A stretch of DNA of 64,000 bases, from assembly GCA_022072085.1 (NCBI GenBank), contig JAJVII010000015.1, positions 62,001 through 126,000 on the forward strand, written 5' to 3'. The notes beneath the pieces were generated by a model. That model worked only from the letters and a program-made list of their open reading frames with translations. It was not told the origin of the DNA and searched no databases. Below, piece by piece: positions 26,762 through 34,852 of this stretch. This DNA comes from Phycisphaerae bacterium (lineage in GTDB: Bacteria; Planctomycetota; Phycisphaerae; JAJVII01). The number at the start of each line of letters is the position of its first letter. The first letter of the stretch is position 1. Both the position numbers and the translations under genes were made by a program.

Positions 26762-27499
26762 TCAGGGTTCCCCGGCGTCACGCGACTCCGAGTTTGACGG
26801 GCGATGAGCCCGAACGCCGATGAGGACAGACGTCCATTTGTGTTTCTTGCACGCCCGCTGGAAATCACCGCGCGACATGGCCAAGCGGCCCTGTCGCGGA
26901 TCATGGATGAAGACCTCGGCTGTCTTGTTTGAGAATCCGATGACGGTCACCCAGTGCGCAGGACTTAGTGGCGCCCACGCCGTCTCGTTGGCCCACTGAA
27001 ACGTGGGCCACTTGCCGGTTCGGGGAGGACCCGACAAGAGCACCATGACGGGCCTGCCCCTGTCCAGGTTCTTCTTCAAGTCCTCAAGGTTTCCCGGATA
27101 GGCGAATCCCACCAACCCGACCTCTCCAGCCATCGCAGTCAGGTCATTGGCTGTGAGCATTCGCTTCCCGAATTTCTCGGGAATCTCGCCTTGGGCAAGT
27201 CTGGTCGGATCGACGCCGTAGTACATCGCAACAGATGCGAAACAGGCATATCCACACTGAAATTCCTTGGATTGCCGGATAGGCGGCACTCCAAGAACAA
27301 GGGACGTGCAAGGCAATTCACGCACGTCAACCAGAGGGGAGGGACGGGCGTTCGGACACCCGACAAGCAGGAGAACGCTTCCGCTGAGCGCACCTATCAG
27401 GACGCCGGATGAAACGCGGCAGCGGCAAGTCAACATTCTCAAGCTGTTCATCCCCGCAGGCAGAGAGGCGGCCTGACTCGCCGTGGCAAGAACCCCCAT
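26762..27499 (-). CDS. C39-like cysteine peptidase lipoprotein (PA2778-like)
   Basis: A 245 aa protein with a hydrophobic segment about residues 31-47 ending in the lipobox LLVGC, so probably an outer-face lipoprotein. The catalytic domain has Cys in FQCGYACFASVAMYYG near 81-95, His in LSPAHWVTVIGF near 182 and Asp in VFIHDPRQG near 200, the C39-like papain-fold triad. ATG 27499 is chosen because AGGAGG sits 4 nt upstream and the promoter places transcription start at about 27534. C39 domains cleave double-glycine leaders in bacteriocin systems, but here no ABC exporter is present. Confidence 0.75.
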   Translation of the reverse strand: MGVLATASQAASLPAGMNSLRMLTCRCRVSSGVLIGALSGSVLLLVGCPNARPSPLVDVRELPCTSLVLGVPPIRQSKEFQCGYACFASVAMYYGVDPTRLAQGEIPEKFGKRMLTANDLTAMAGEVGLVGFAYPGNLEDLKKNLDRGRPVMVLLSGPPRTGKWPTFQWANETAWAPLSPAHWVTVIGFSNKTAEVFIHDPRQGRLAMSRGDFQRACKKHKWTSVLIGVRAHRPSNSESRDAGEP

Positions 27500-27540
27500 G
27501 GTCCTCCTGGAATCCGCGGCCCGGCGCCCCATGAGTGTGA

Positions 27541-27570
27541 ACTATAGTTTACAGACAAGCCGCCTGTCAA
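27541..27570 (-). promoter_or_regulatory. Strong sigma70-like promoter and possible XRE operator
   Basis: On the minus strand a perfect TTGACA (27570-27565) and TATAGT (27546-27541) are separated by 18 nt. GACA and TGTC half-sites flank a 7 nt centre within the spacer (27555-27568), a plausible operator for the divergent XRE regulator. It gives a 35 nt leader to the peptidase operon. Confidence 0.65.
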
Positions 27571-27586
27571 CCCCTAATCTCGCTTT

Positions 27587-27805
27587 ATGCTCGGACGCGA
27601 ATTGAGAAAGGCCCGCAGCGCCGCTGGATTGACCCAGGAGAAGCTGTCAGCCAAGGCGGGAATCTCCCGCGAATACATAAGCATGCTTGAAGGCGACCGG
27701 AAGTCCCCGACTGTGGAAATGCTCTTTCGCATTTGCAGAGCCTTGGGGTGTAGACCTTCCCACATCATTCGCCGCGTGGAAAATAAGACGCCCCAAAGCA
27801 AGTGA
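27587..27805 (+). CDS. Small XRE-family helix-turn-helix regulator
   Basis: A 72 aa protein that is almost entirely a Cro/CI-type HTH: GRELRKARSAAGLTQEKLSAKAGIS spans helices 1-3, with the recognition helix REYISMLEGDRKSP and helices 4-5 MLFRICRALGC. There is no effector domain. It is divergent from the peptidase operon and shares an 87 nt intergenic region with it, so it most likely controls that operon and itself. GC is lower than in flanking genes. Confidence 0.9.
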   Translation: MLGRELRKARSAAGLTQEKLSAKAGISREYISMLEGDRKSPTVEMLFRICRALGCRPSHIIRRVENKTPQSK

Positions 27806-28119
27806 AGACAATGCGTGCCCGGTCTTGCTCCCCGATCCTTGCCCGCCGCGCCAGCCACAAGATCTGTTTGAGCGTCAGACACTCCTGGCGTAAGTCGCGG
27901 ATGGCATCAGATGGCCGCCTTGGGTTAGAACGCAGCGACCGGAGAGCAATTGGGTTTGCGCGCTTATTGATAGAGCCGCCGGCGGCACGGCGGGGGCCTC
28001 TTTGTGTAGGGCAACCGCCCCCGGTTGCCCAGGCACTCTCGACAAGAAGAACTCGGCTGCTACGCAACCGACGCACAACCGGAGGCGGTTGTGCCTACAC
28101 GAAGACGCGGGGCGCTCAG
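27806..28119. repeat. Intergenic gap with palindromic word family F (GGCAACCGCC type)
   Basis: This 314 nt gap lies between convergent genes. From about 28001 to 28104 it has GTGTAGGGCAACCGCCC-CGGTTGCCC and then CACAACCGGAGGCGGTTGTGCCTACAC, so GTGTAGG pairs with CCTACAC over about 95 nt with two inner hairpins. The first 190 nt (27806-28000) have somewhat lower GC and contain a short minus-strand frame with no recognisable product. Confidence 0.7.
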
Positions 28120-28875
28120 CTAGAACCGGTGGCGGCGGTCGGGGGCTTTGGGGCCGGTTACGCCGCGGGCCTTGAGCAGGTCGCGGGCCATCGCCAGATC
28201 CTCGGCCGTCGTGATCTTGAAGTTCTCAGCCGTCCCGCGCACCACCGAAACCGGATGGCCGATCGCCTCGACGAGTTGGGCGTCGTCGGTGATCGGAACG
28301 GTGAGCTGGTCGCGCTTGGCCAACGCCTCGGCGTAGATCGTGCGGCGGAAGACCTGCGGCGTCTGGGCCAGCCACAGCCCCTCGCGCCCCGGGGTGCCGG
28401 TGACGGTCCGCTTCTGCCCCCCCCACTCGCCGGGCGGGCCCTCCTCGACGCGCTTGAGCGTGGCCGTCAGCGGAACGGCCGGGATCGCGGCGCCGGAGGC
28501 GACGGCCTCAGCGAAAACCTTCTCGATCAGTTCCTCGCCGATGAGCGGGCGGGCGGCGTCGTGGATGGCGACGTGGTCGCAGTCGTCGGGGATCAGCGCG
28601 AAGCCGGCGGCCACCGAGTCGACCCGCTGGGCGCCGCCGCCGGTGAGCTTGATGCCGTGGAAGCCGAGATGGCTGCCCCAGCGCAGCTTGATCCGCTCCA
28701 GGTCGTCAGGCGCGACGACCACGACGACCGAGCCGGCTTCGGGGTGGTTCATCAGCGGCTCGGCGGCGCGGATGAAGACCGCACGGCCGGCAAGGTCCTC
28801 GAACTGCTTCTTCTCGTCCCCGCCGAAGCGTGAGCTGGCGCCGGCGGCCACGATGATGATGCCGAATTTCGCCAT
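28120..28875 (-). CDS. ispD: 2-C-methyl-D-erythritol 4-phosphate cytidylyltransferase
   Basis: Couples CTP to MEP in the MEP isoprenoid pathway. The nucleotide-binding start IIIVAAGASSRFGG (6-19) carries the signature Gly/Arg, AIHDAARPL is near 105-113, and the later substrate strand VTGTPGREGLWLAQTPQVF is near 163. A Pro/Arg-rich C-terminal tail of about 15 residues is extra. It follows the yacL-like gene by 21 nt, a pairing known from many bacteria. Length 251 aa is normal. Confidence 0.95.
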   Translation of the reverse strand: MAKFGIIIVAAGASSRFGGDEKKQFEDLAGRAVFIRAAEPLMNHPEAGSVVVVVAPDDLERIKLRWGSHLGFHGIKLTGGGAQRVDSVAAGFALIPDDCDHVAIHDAARPLIGEELIEKVFAEAVASGAAIPAVPLTATLKRVEEGPPGEWGGQKRTVTGTPGREGLWLAQTPQVFRRTIYAEALAKRDQLTVPITDDAQLVEAIGHPVSVVRGTAENFKITTAEDLAMARDLLKARGVTGPKAPDRRHRF

Positions 28876-28896
28876 CGTCGATGGGCTCCCAATTCG

Positions 28897-30045
28897 TCAG
28901 CGGCGGCGCGGGTCGCTGTCGCGGCGGCCGAAGATCATGCGGCCGGCGGAGGTCTGGAGCACGCTGGTGACCGTCAGTTGCACTTCCTGGCCGATCATGT
29001 CGCGGCAGTGCTCGCCGACGACCATCGTGCCGTCGTCGAGATAGCCGACGCCCTGGCCGACTTCCTCGCCGGGCTTGATGACCTTGACGTTGATGTTCTC
29101 GCCGGGCAGCACGACCGGCCGCAGCGCCGTGGCCAGGTCGTTGATGTTGATCACGTCCACGCCCTGGAGCTGGGCGATTTTGTTGAGGTTGTAATCGTTC
29201 GTGGCGATCTTGGCGGCCAGGCTCTTGCCCAGCGCGACCAGCTTGTGGTCGACATCCAAGCCCTCGGACTTGACCATCTGCGGATCGGTGATGGCCACGT
29301 CCACCTTGTCGTTGCCCTGGAGCCGGTTGAGCACGTCCAGCCCGCGGCGGCCGCGGTTGCGCTTCAGCTTGTCGGAACTGTCGGCGATGGTCTGCAACTC
29401 GGCCAGCACGAACCGCGGCACGACCATCTGGCTCTCGATCAAGTGCTGCTCGGCGATGTCGGCAATGCGACCGTCGATGATGACCGACGTGTCCAGCAGC
29501 AGCGGCCGGGCGCCCTTGGTCTGCTTGGCGAACTCGACGTAGGGAATCACGAACCGGATGTCGTCCTTGGTCTGGAGGATGAAGCTGATCGTCAGGAAGC
29601 AGCAGACCAGCCCGAGGACGACGTTGATGCCGGTGACGAACGGCGGCGGCTCATCCGGCCACCACGTCGAGATCAGCAGCTTGACGACCATCCCCAGCAC
29701 GAACGCAAACACCAGCCCCACCAGCAGCCCGAGGAACAGGCCGCTGATCGCCGCCAGGCTCTTCCGCGGCAGCACCAGGTCGATCGTCACGATCCCGATG
29801 CTGAACAGCAGCGCCCCGCCGACGCACAGCACGAGCAGCCCGGGGCCGGCCACGTGCGACGCGGGAATTTCCACCGGACGATATTCCGGCGCTCCCTCGG
29901 CCACGACCTTGCCGGTCACGGTGTCGACCTTCAGCTCCTTGACCCACTCCGACTGCACCTGCCTGGTCGTCAGCGCCCCGTACACCAGGAACCCCGCATA
30001 AACCGCCAGCAACACGAACGACGCCCGCAGCACTGTCAGAACCAT
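28897..30045 (-). CDS. Membrane PIN/TRAM-domain protein (YacL family)
   Basis: A 382 aa protein. TM segments are near 5-25, 70-88, 92-118 and 138-158, followed by a PIN ribonuclease-like domain with acidic residues in LLLDTSVIIDGRI near 184-196, LAELQTIADSSD and IATNDYNLNKIA. The C-terminus is a TRAM-like OB fold (about 312-370). A loop of about 40 residues after TM1 should face outside. YacL-type proteins are thought to be membrane-bound nucleases but their substrates are unclear. It is transcribed before ispD as an operon. ATG 30045. Confidence 0.92.
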   Translation of the reverse strand: MVLTVLRASFVLLAVYAGFLVYGALTTRQVQSEWVKELKVDTVTGKVVAEGAPEYRPVEIPASHVAGPGLLVLCVGGALLFSIGIVTIDLVLPRKSLAAISGLFLGLLVGLVFAFVLGMVVKLLISTWWPDEPPPFVTGINVVLGLVCCFLTISFILQTKDDIRFVIPYVEFAKQTKGARPLLLDTSVIIDGRIADIAEQHLIESQMVVPRFVLAELQTIADSSDKLKRNRGRRGLDVLNRLQGNDKVDVAITDPQMVKSEGLDVDHKLVALGKSLAAKIATNDYNLNKIAQLQGVDVININDLATALRPVVLPGENINVKVIKPGEEVGQGVGYLDDGTMVVGEHCRDMIGQEVQLTVTSVLQTSAGRMIFGRRDSDPRRR

Positions 30046-30209
30046 GGCTGCCCCTTTCCTCTACAGGCGGCCGGGAGATGAGATATCCGGCCTGGTAAGA
30101 TTGAATGACCCCGCCACCGAGCAAATCGGATAGACTGGATGACATATACGTAAAATCACTATCCCGCATACTCTAGCATCTGCCGTCGCCCGATGAAAGG
30201 TGATTGAAC

Positions 30210-31961
30210 ATGCCCAGGCCCCCAATCCGCACCCTGGCCGCCCTGGCCGCCTTCGCCCTTCTGTTGCCCGCCGCCGCACTCGCACAGACCACCCGACCCG
30301 ACGATGTCCGCCTGAACCCCGACGACCCGGCCGTCCGCCAGGTCCATTCGCTGCTGGCCGCCGGGAAGATCGCCGACGCCCTCAAGCTCACCGACGAACG
30401 CCGCACCGCCGCCCCCGCCGACGCCGCCGCCCGCGCCCTCTACGTCCAACTCCGCATGTCGATCGTCCGCCAGGCGCTGGCCGACCAGCAGTTCAACGAG
30501 GCCGAAGTTCTGCTCCGCCAGGTGCTGTCCGTCACGCCCGACGACGCCAACGTCGCCCGCATGGTCGCAACCATCGAGGCCGCCCGCGGCCGGCTCAACG
30601 CCTCCCTCGCCGACGCCAGGCAACTCCTCCGCGTCGAGCGGTTCGAGCAGGCTGCCGCCCTGCTCCGCCAGGCCGCCGGGCTCGTCCCCGACCAGCCGCA
30701 ACTTTGGCGCGACGACTGGTTCGCCGCCCTCATGGGCGCCGCCGACGACCACTACATCATGCAAAACTACGGCTCGGCCCTGAGTTTCTACACCCAGGCC
30801 ATCGACCTGCGCGCCGCCCCCGGGCAGCCCGGCCAGCCCCGGGCCGACGCCGCCGCGCTCGGCGAGCAGGTCCTGTGGCGCTGGTGCCACTGCTACGCGA
30901 TGAACCTCGCTTACACCGCCGCCATCCAGCGATCGCCGCAGCAGTGGCAGGGAATCCTCGACCAGATCAAGCCCAACTTTGAAGCCGCCCGCGCCGTCAT
31001 CCTCGGCAAGTTCGTCACCGCGCTGGGCCGCGAGAATCTCGGCCAGCTTCCCGAGTCCATCGCCCTCTACCGCGAACTGCTCGGCGGCCGGGCTCCGGCT
31101 GACGACGCCTCGCGCACGCCCGCGCAGACCGCCGCCGTCCTCCGCGCCGCCGCCACCGACTACGTCGACACGCTCAGCCGCGCGGACACCATCGAGCGTC
31201 GCGGCGGGGCGTGGGCCACCGTCCTGCCCGGGGCCGCCGTCCAGCGCAACGGGCGCTGGGTCAACGTCGAGGCCCACAACGACCTGGCCGCCCGGCGGAT
31301 CGTTGAGACTGTCGACTACCACGCCCCGAGGTTGGTCGCCTACCTCGGCGGCGCGCAGGCCGACCTGGACTGGAAAATGCCCTACACGATCGCCCTGGAG
31401 CCCAAGATGGGCGGCGGCTCGCTGACCGATCTGGGCATTCCGAGCTACACGATCATCGACACCCGCGGCAACAAGCTCGTCGCCCACAAATCGGTCTGCT
31501 ACCAGACCGACCCGCTGCTGCTGGGCGCGACGATCCCCCACGAACTCAGCCACGCCCTGATCCATCGGCTGGCCGCCTACGCCGACGTGCCGCTGGCGAT
31601 CGACGAGGGGTTGGCCATCCACGCCGAGACGACCGCCCGCTACGTCATGTTCCGCCGCGAGCTGGTCCGCCGCGGCGGCCCGCAGTTGACGGTGGCCCAA
31701 CTTCTGTCCGCCGACAAGATGCCCCCCGCCGGCCGGGCGGCCTTCTACGCCGAGTGCTACAACCTGGTGGCCTGGCTGATTTCCCGAGGCGGCGGCCCGC
31801 CGCGTGTCGTCGCGATGTGCCGCCTGACCGCGCAGATGCCCCCGGTGGCCGCCTTGCTGAAGGCCTACAACTTCCCCGACCTGGCATCGGCCGAGGCGTC
31901 GTACCACGCCTTCCTGGTGGCCCAGGGCCTCCTCGCCCCGCCGCAGACGCCAAGTCCGTGA
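30210..31961 (+). CDS. Exported TPR protein with HExxH metallopeptidase-like domain
   Basis: A 583 aa protein. A signal peptide (about 6-24, AALAQ) is followed by a Thr-Arg-Pro linker and tetratricopeptide-type helices (about 35-220, e.g. QQFNEAEVLLRQVL). The C-terminal domain has IPHELSHALIHRL near 440-452 (HExxH form HELSH) and a downstream Glu in IDEGLAIHAE, the gluzincin layout of the peptidase MA-like group. It probably acts in the periplasm; substrate unknown. AAAGGTG precedes ATG 30210, which is preferred to the TTG two codons before. Confidence 0.83.
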   Translation: MPRPPIRTLAALAAFALLLPAAALAQTTRPDDVRLNPDDPAVRQVHSLLAAGKIADALKLTDERRTAAPADAAARALYVQLRMSIVRQALADQQFNEAEVLLRQVLSVTPDDANVARMVATIEAARGRLNASLADARQLLRVERFEQAAALLRQAAGLVPDQPQLWRDDWFAALMGAADDHYIMQNYGSALSFYTQAIDLRAAPGQPGQPRADAAALGEQVLWRWCHCYAMNLAYTAAIQRSPQQWQGILDQIKPNFEAARAVILGKFVTALGRENLGQLPESIALYRELLGGRAPADDASRTPAQTAAVLRAAATDYVDTLSRADTIERRGGAWATVLPGAAVQRNGRWVNVEAHNDLAARRIVETVDYHAPRLVAYLGGAQADLDWKMPYTIALEPKMGGGSLTDLGIPSYTIIDTRGNKLVAHKSVCYQTDPLLLGATIPHELSHALIHRLAAYADVPLAIDEGLAIHAETTARYVMFRRELVRRGGPQLTVAQLLSADKMPPAGRAAFYAECYNLVAWLISRGGGPPRVVAMCRLTAQMPPVAALLKAYNFPDLASAEASYHAFLVAQGLLAPPQTPSP

Positions 31962-32104
31962 GGACGAGGGGGGAATGACATGACATGAAATGGTGTGGCA
32001 CACAGAGGCCGATGCTTGCTCATGCACATATCCTGATTGACTTGCTGTGCAGTTCAGCTCGCTCTCCGGAGGGTTCAACCTCCTTTGCAGCAATTCACTA
32101 ACCC

Positions 32105-32135
32105 TTGACAAGGCTCAGACAATCCGCCATAAGAT
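32105..32135 (+). promoter_or_regulatory. Candidate promoter of the low-GC orphan gene
   Basis: TTGACA (32105-32110) is followed 19 nt later by TAAGAT (32130-32135); CATAAG gives a 17 nt spacer instead. A 5 bp inverted repeat (GGAGG-CCTCC around 32066-32081) lies upstream. The gap 31962-32160 holds nothing else recognisable. Confidence 0.5.
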
Positions 32136-32160
32136 ATCTGGCCCCAGTTGAGAGGTATTC

Positions 32161-33063
32161 ATGAGAGAGGTCACGCGGCTCCACGGACTCTTGCTTAGTT
32201 GGCGCACGGTAGTCGCCGCACTAGCGCTCATGATTGTCGCCTTCCTCCTGCTTTGGACCTCCGAGAAACTGGCCGACTGGAATCCTCTTTGGTTCGGAAA
32301 AGTTCTGCCCGCCTTTGCTGCCGTTGTTGGAACGTCAGGAGTATTCGCCATCGTCTACGAGCTTCTTGTTCGTCGGCAACAGACTCGCTATGTACTTGAG
32401 TCACTAGACTTGCGAGAGGCGCTAATCCGTTCCGGCCTCGATGATGTAAGTACGAATTACATGGACTACGACTATGCTAGCCGGATCAAGAAGGCCCATG
32501 AAATCGTTCTCTTTGTCCTCTACGCACAGACTTGGATTGCAAGGTACACGGTCGAGATCACCAAACACCTCGAATCTCCTGGGAAGTCACTTGTTCTATG
32601 CGTACCAGCATTTGGCAACCCCTTCTTACCTGCCCTTGCCAAGCAATTTCGGTATAGCGAAGAAGACCTTCGAAAGCGAATTGCAGATTCCATCGCCAAT
32701 GTCGTTCAGCCAGCCCTGAGCGGACGTTTGGGCAAAGGTAGCAGCGTCCGCGTCATTTGGCACCAGTCTCGACCAGCATATTCCATGTACAAGTTTGACG
32801 ATTGCCTTCTTGTGGGAACTTACTATGCAAGTAGCGCAAGAAGGCGATCACCGATGTTTGAGTTCATTGACGTCCCTGGAAGTATGTTCGAAGAATTCAA
32901 TGCCGACCTAAACCAAGTCATGGCTGATGAAGGAACCACAATCTTCGATTCGGCCAATAGCATTAATCGCTTGGAAGAGGTTCTTACAGATAAGGTTCCG
33001 GCCAGTCTTGCCAAGATACTCGATAAGGATCGGAAGGAGAAGACGAAGACGGCACAGGGCTAG
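32161..33063 (+). CDS. Orphan two-TM membrane protein of atypical composition, possible PLD-like domain
   Basis: A 300 aa protein I do not recognise with certainty. Two hydrophobic helices (about 16-34 and 46-66) precede a cytosolic domain of about 230 residues. That domain contains alternating strands and helices (EIVLFVLYAQTWI, SLVLCVPAFG, VRVIWHQSRPAYSMYKFDD, SPMFEFID), recalling phospholipase-D-like domains, but it has no clear HKD motif. GC is near 50 percent against about two thirds around it, and the codon choice is AT-tolerant, so it was probably acquired. GAGAGGT precedes the ATG. The anchor-plus-domain design resembles effectors in defence islands, but no sensor or nuclease partner is adjacent; the defence link is speculation. 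Confidence 0.7.
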   Translation: MREVTRLHGLLLSWRTVVAALALMIVAFLLLWTSEKLADWNPLWFGKVLPAFAAVVGTSGVFAIVYELLVRRQQTRYVLESLDLREALIRSGLDDVSTNYMDYDYASRIKKAHEIVLFVLYAQTWIARYTVEITKHLESPGKSLVLCVPAFGNPFLPALAKQFRYSEEDLRKRIADSIANVVQPALSGRLGKGSSVRVIWHQSRPAYSMYKFDDCLLVGTYYASSARRRSPMFEFIDVPGSMFEEFNADLNQVMADEGTTIFDSANSINRLEEVLTDKVPASLAKILDKDRKEKTKTAQG

Positions 33064-33509
33064 TAAGAAAGAGAAACAGGGTCACGAAGAGAAGCGGATC
33101 ACGAGCTATACTCTCGACTCCCCAGCAGTGCTGCCACCCTCACCCGTCTTCGCGAAGGCTTCGCCGGGCCGAGCCCGGGGGCGGTTGCCCTACACTCAGA
33201 AGGGGAGATCGCTGGCGGGGGCACGTCTGTATTGGCCTGTGATTGCCTGTACTTGCCTGTATCTGCACCGGCCGAGGTCGGCCAACGCGATTGGCCGCAC
33301 GCGGCCGGTTCAGGGGGTATCCGGGTAGGGGCAACCCGGCCGATCGCCTGCCAGACCCCTTGGCCCCCGGCCAAACGCATTCTGGGGCCGGGGTCAGGGG
33401 TCGGGGGCCGAGGGTCGGGGGTCGGTCAGACTGATTCCCAAGACCCGCCCCCCCGTCCCTTCTCATCGCCGCGTCACCGTGTCCCCGCGTCTCCGTCACT
33501 CCGAATCAT
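33064..33509. repeat. Intergenic mosaic of word-repeat arms (families D, F, G and E)
   Basis: This 446 nt gap holds no gene. It contains, in order, a CACCCTCACCC/GCGAAGGC arm (33128-33180), a GGCGGTTGCCCTACA arm (about 33181-33196), a run of CCTGTATTGG-type 10 nt words (33226-33266) and a GGGGTCAGGGGTC-type element (33383-33458). Most are single arms without partner, as if the gap collected broken elements. Confidence 0.75.
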
Positions 33510-34013
33510 TCACAGCCCCGGCTGGCTGGCCGGCGCCGCGGGCGGCGGGGTCGGGATGAACGTCGTCAGGTAGATGCCCGCTTCGCGGGCGCCGCGGGCC
33601 AGGCCGGTCAACTCGGCCTGCACCCGGCCGTAGCCGACCGAGTCGTTCGCATCCATCGTCCGGTTCAGCAGCGCCGCCGGCCGCAGCGCACGCGGGGCGG
33701 TCAGCAACGTCAGGGCCTGCGGGTTGGGCGTCGCGTCTGCGACCTCCGGGGCGTGCCGCGTCGTCCGCGGCCAGGCCCACCAGATCGCCAGCGCCAGCAC
33801 CAGCAGCAGGCCGGCCGCCACCGCCCACGCCGTCGGCCCGATCCGCCAGCCGGGCGATGGGGCGCTGTCGGCGGACGCTTCGCGGACGGCACGCTTGATC
33901 CGATCCGCCAGTTCGCCGCCGGCGGCGTCGCGCAGTTGCTCGCCCTCAGCGTGGAGCCGGCGCTCCAGCGACAGCCCGGGGTCCCGCACGTTGCGGTTCT
34001 CACGCTCAGCCAT
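33510..34013 (-). CDS. Single-TM protein encoded with the ECF sigma factor, putative anti-sigma factor
   Basis: A 167 aa protein with a charged N-terminal cytosolic part of about 60 residues, one hydrophobic helix (about 63-82) and a Pro/Ala-rich outer part of about 80 residues. It overlaps the ECF sigma gene by 8 nt, the usual arrangement for sigma/anti-sigma pairs. The zinc-binding HxxxCxxC motif of many anti-sigma factors is absent, and it has no cysteine at all in the cytosolic part. The assignment therefore rests on layout and position only. Confidence 0.65.
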   Translation of the reverse strand: MAERENRNVRDPGLSLERRLHAEGEQLRDAAGGELADRIKRAVREASADSAPSPGWRIGPTAWAVAAGLLLVLALAIWWAWPRTTRHAPEVADATPNPQALTLLTAPRALRPAALLNRTMDANDSVGYGRVQAELTGLARGAREAGIYLTTFIPTPPPAAPASQPGL

Positions 34014-34641
34014 GTGCCACCTCGCTGTCCATTCCCTCGTCGGGGGCCGACGCGCCCGCAGAGCCCGCGTCGGGCAGCAACGCCCGCACGCCCGGCGACG
34101 CCAGCAGCCGCCGCCTGGCCCGGTGCAGCATCACCTTCACGCTCACGCCGGTCCGCCGCGTCACTTTCGCGATCTCGCGGACCGACATCCGCTCGACGTA
34201 CATCAGCCACAGCGCCTGCCGCTGGCCGGGCGAGAGCAGTTGGTCGGCCAGCGACCAGAGCCGACCGGCCTGCTCGCGGGCCGCCAGGGCGTCGCCGGGC
34301 GCCGCCGCCGACCGGTCGGTCGGCTCGACGCCGTCCAGGTCATTGGTCGGCCGATGCGAGCGGAAGAAGTCGGCCGCCTGCCGCGTGGCGATGGTGAACA
34401 GCCACGGCGCGAACCGCTGCGACGAATCGTAGCGGTGCAGGAAGCGGTAGGCCCGCAGGAACGTCTCCTGCGTCAGGTCGTCGGCGTCGTGCTCGCCGAG
34501 CCCGCGGCGGCGGAGGTAGGCCCACAGCCGCCGGGCGTAGCGATCGACCAGGGCGTCGAAACAGGCCGGGGAGCCGTCCCGCGCCCGGCGGGCCAACTCC
34601 TCGGCGGTCAGGTCGCTCAGGATGTCCGCGCACTGCGGCAC
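34006..34641 (-). CDS. ECF-type RNA polymerase sigma factor
   Basis: A 211 aa sigma70-family regulator. Region 2 covers about 15-80 (FDALVDRYARRLWAYL, DDLTQETFLRAYRF, FAPWLFTIATR), and the region 4 HTH is near 150-180 (MSVREIAKVTRRTGVSVK). No ATG occurs before the conserved region except one inside an upstream palindrome. A GTG at 34641 preceded by GAGGGG at about 7 nt is the best start. It precedes the putative anti-sigma gene with an 8 nt overlap. Target promoters cannot be told from this window. Confidence 0.9.
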   Translation of the reverse strand: MPQCADILSDLTAEELARRARDGSPACFDALVDRYARRLWAYLRRRGLGEHDADDLTQETFLRAYRFLHRYDSSQRFAPWLFTIATRQAADFFRSHRPTNDLDGVEPTDRSAAAPGDALAAREQAGRLWSLADQLLSPGQRQALWLMYVERMSVREIAKVTRRTGVSVKVMLHRARRRLLASPGVRALLPDAGSAGASAPDEGMDSEVAHG

Positions 34642-34669
34642 GCAAGCCCCTCGCGAGCGGCGACGACTT

Positions 34670-34826
34670 CTCGCCCCTCGCCCTTCCAGGGAGAGGGGCA
34701 GGGGTGAGGGTTCCCGGACGGAGTGAGTGTTGCGGCGCACCGGCGCGCGCCAAGCCGGCCGCCACCCTCACCCGGTCCCGACTTCGTCGTGACCACCCTC
34801 TCCCTCGCAGAGGCGAGGGAGAGGGA
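34670..34826. repeat. Palindromic repeat, word family D (CCCTCTCCC / ACCCTCACCC), upstream of the ECF gene
   Basis: The left arm (CCCTCGCCC, GGGAGAGGGG, GGGGTGAGGGT) runs from about 34670 to 34712. The right arm (CCACCCTCACCCGG, CACCCTCTCCCT, GAGGGAGAGGG) runs from about 34762 to 34826. Each arm carries its own small CCCTCTCCC/GGGAGAGGG hairpin, so alternative folds exist. It separates the exported protein gene from the ECF gene. Confidence 0.85.
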
Positions 34827-34852
34827 TACTCAAGGCGGCAAACGGCGCAGAG

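Noticed and set aside
27765-28076. Minus-strand frame of 103 codons after the XRE gene
   Set aside because: Overlaps the family F palindrome and the 3' end of the XRE gene; no domain or ribosome site seen. It could be a gene remnant but cannot be supported.
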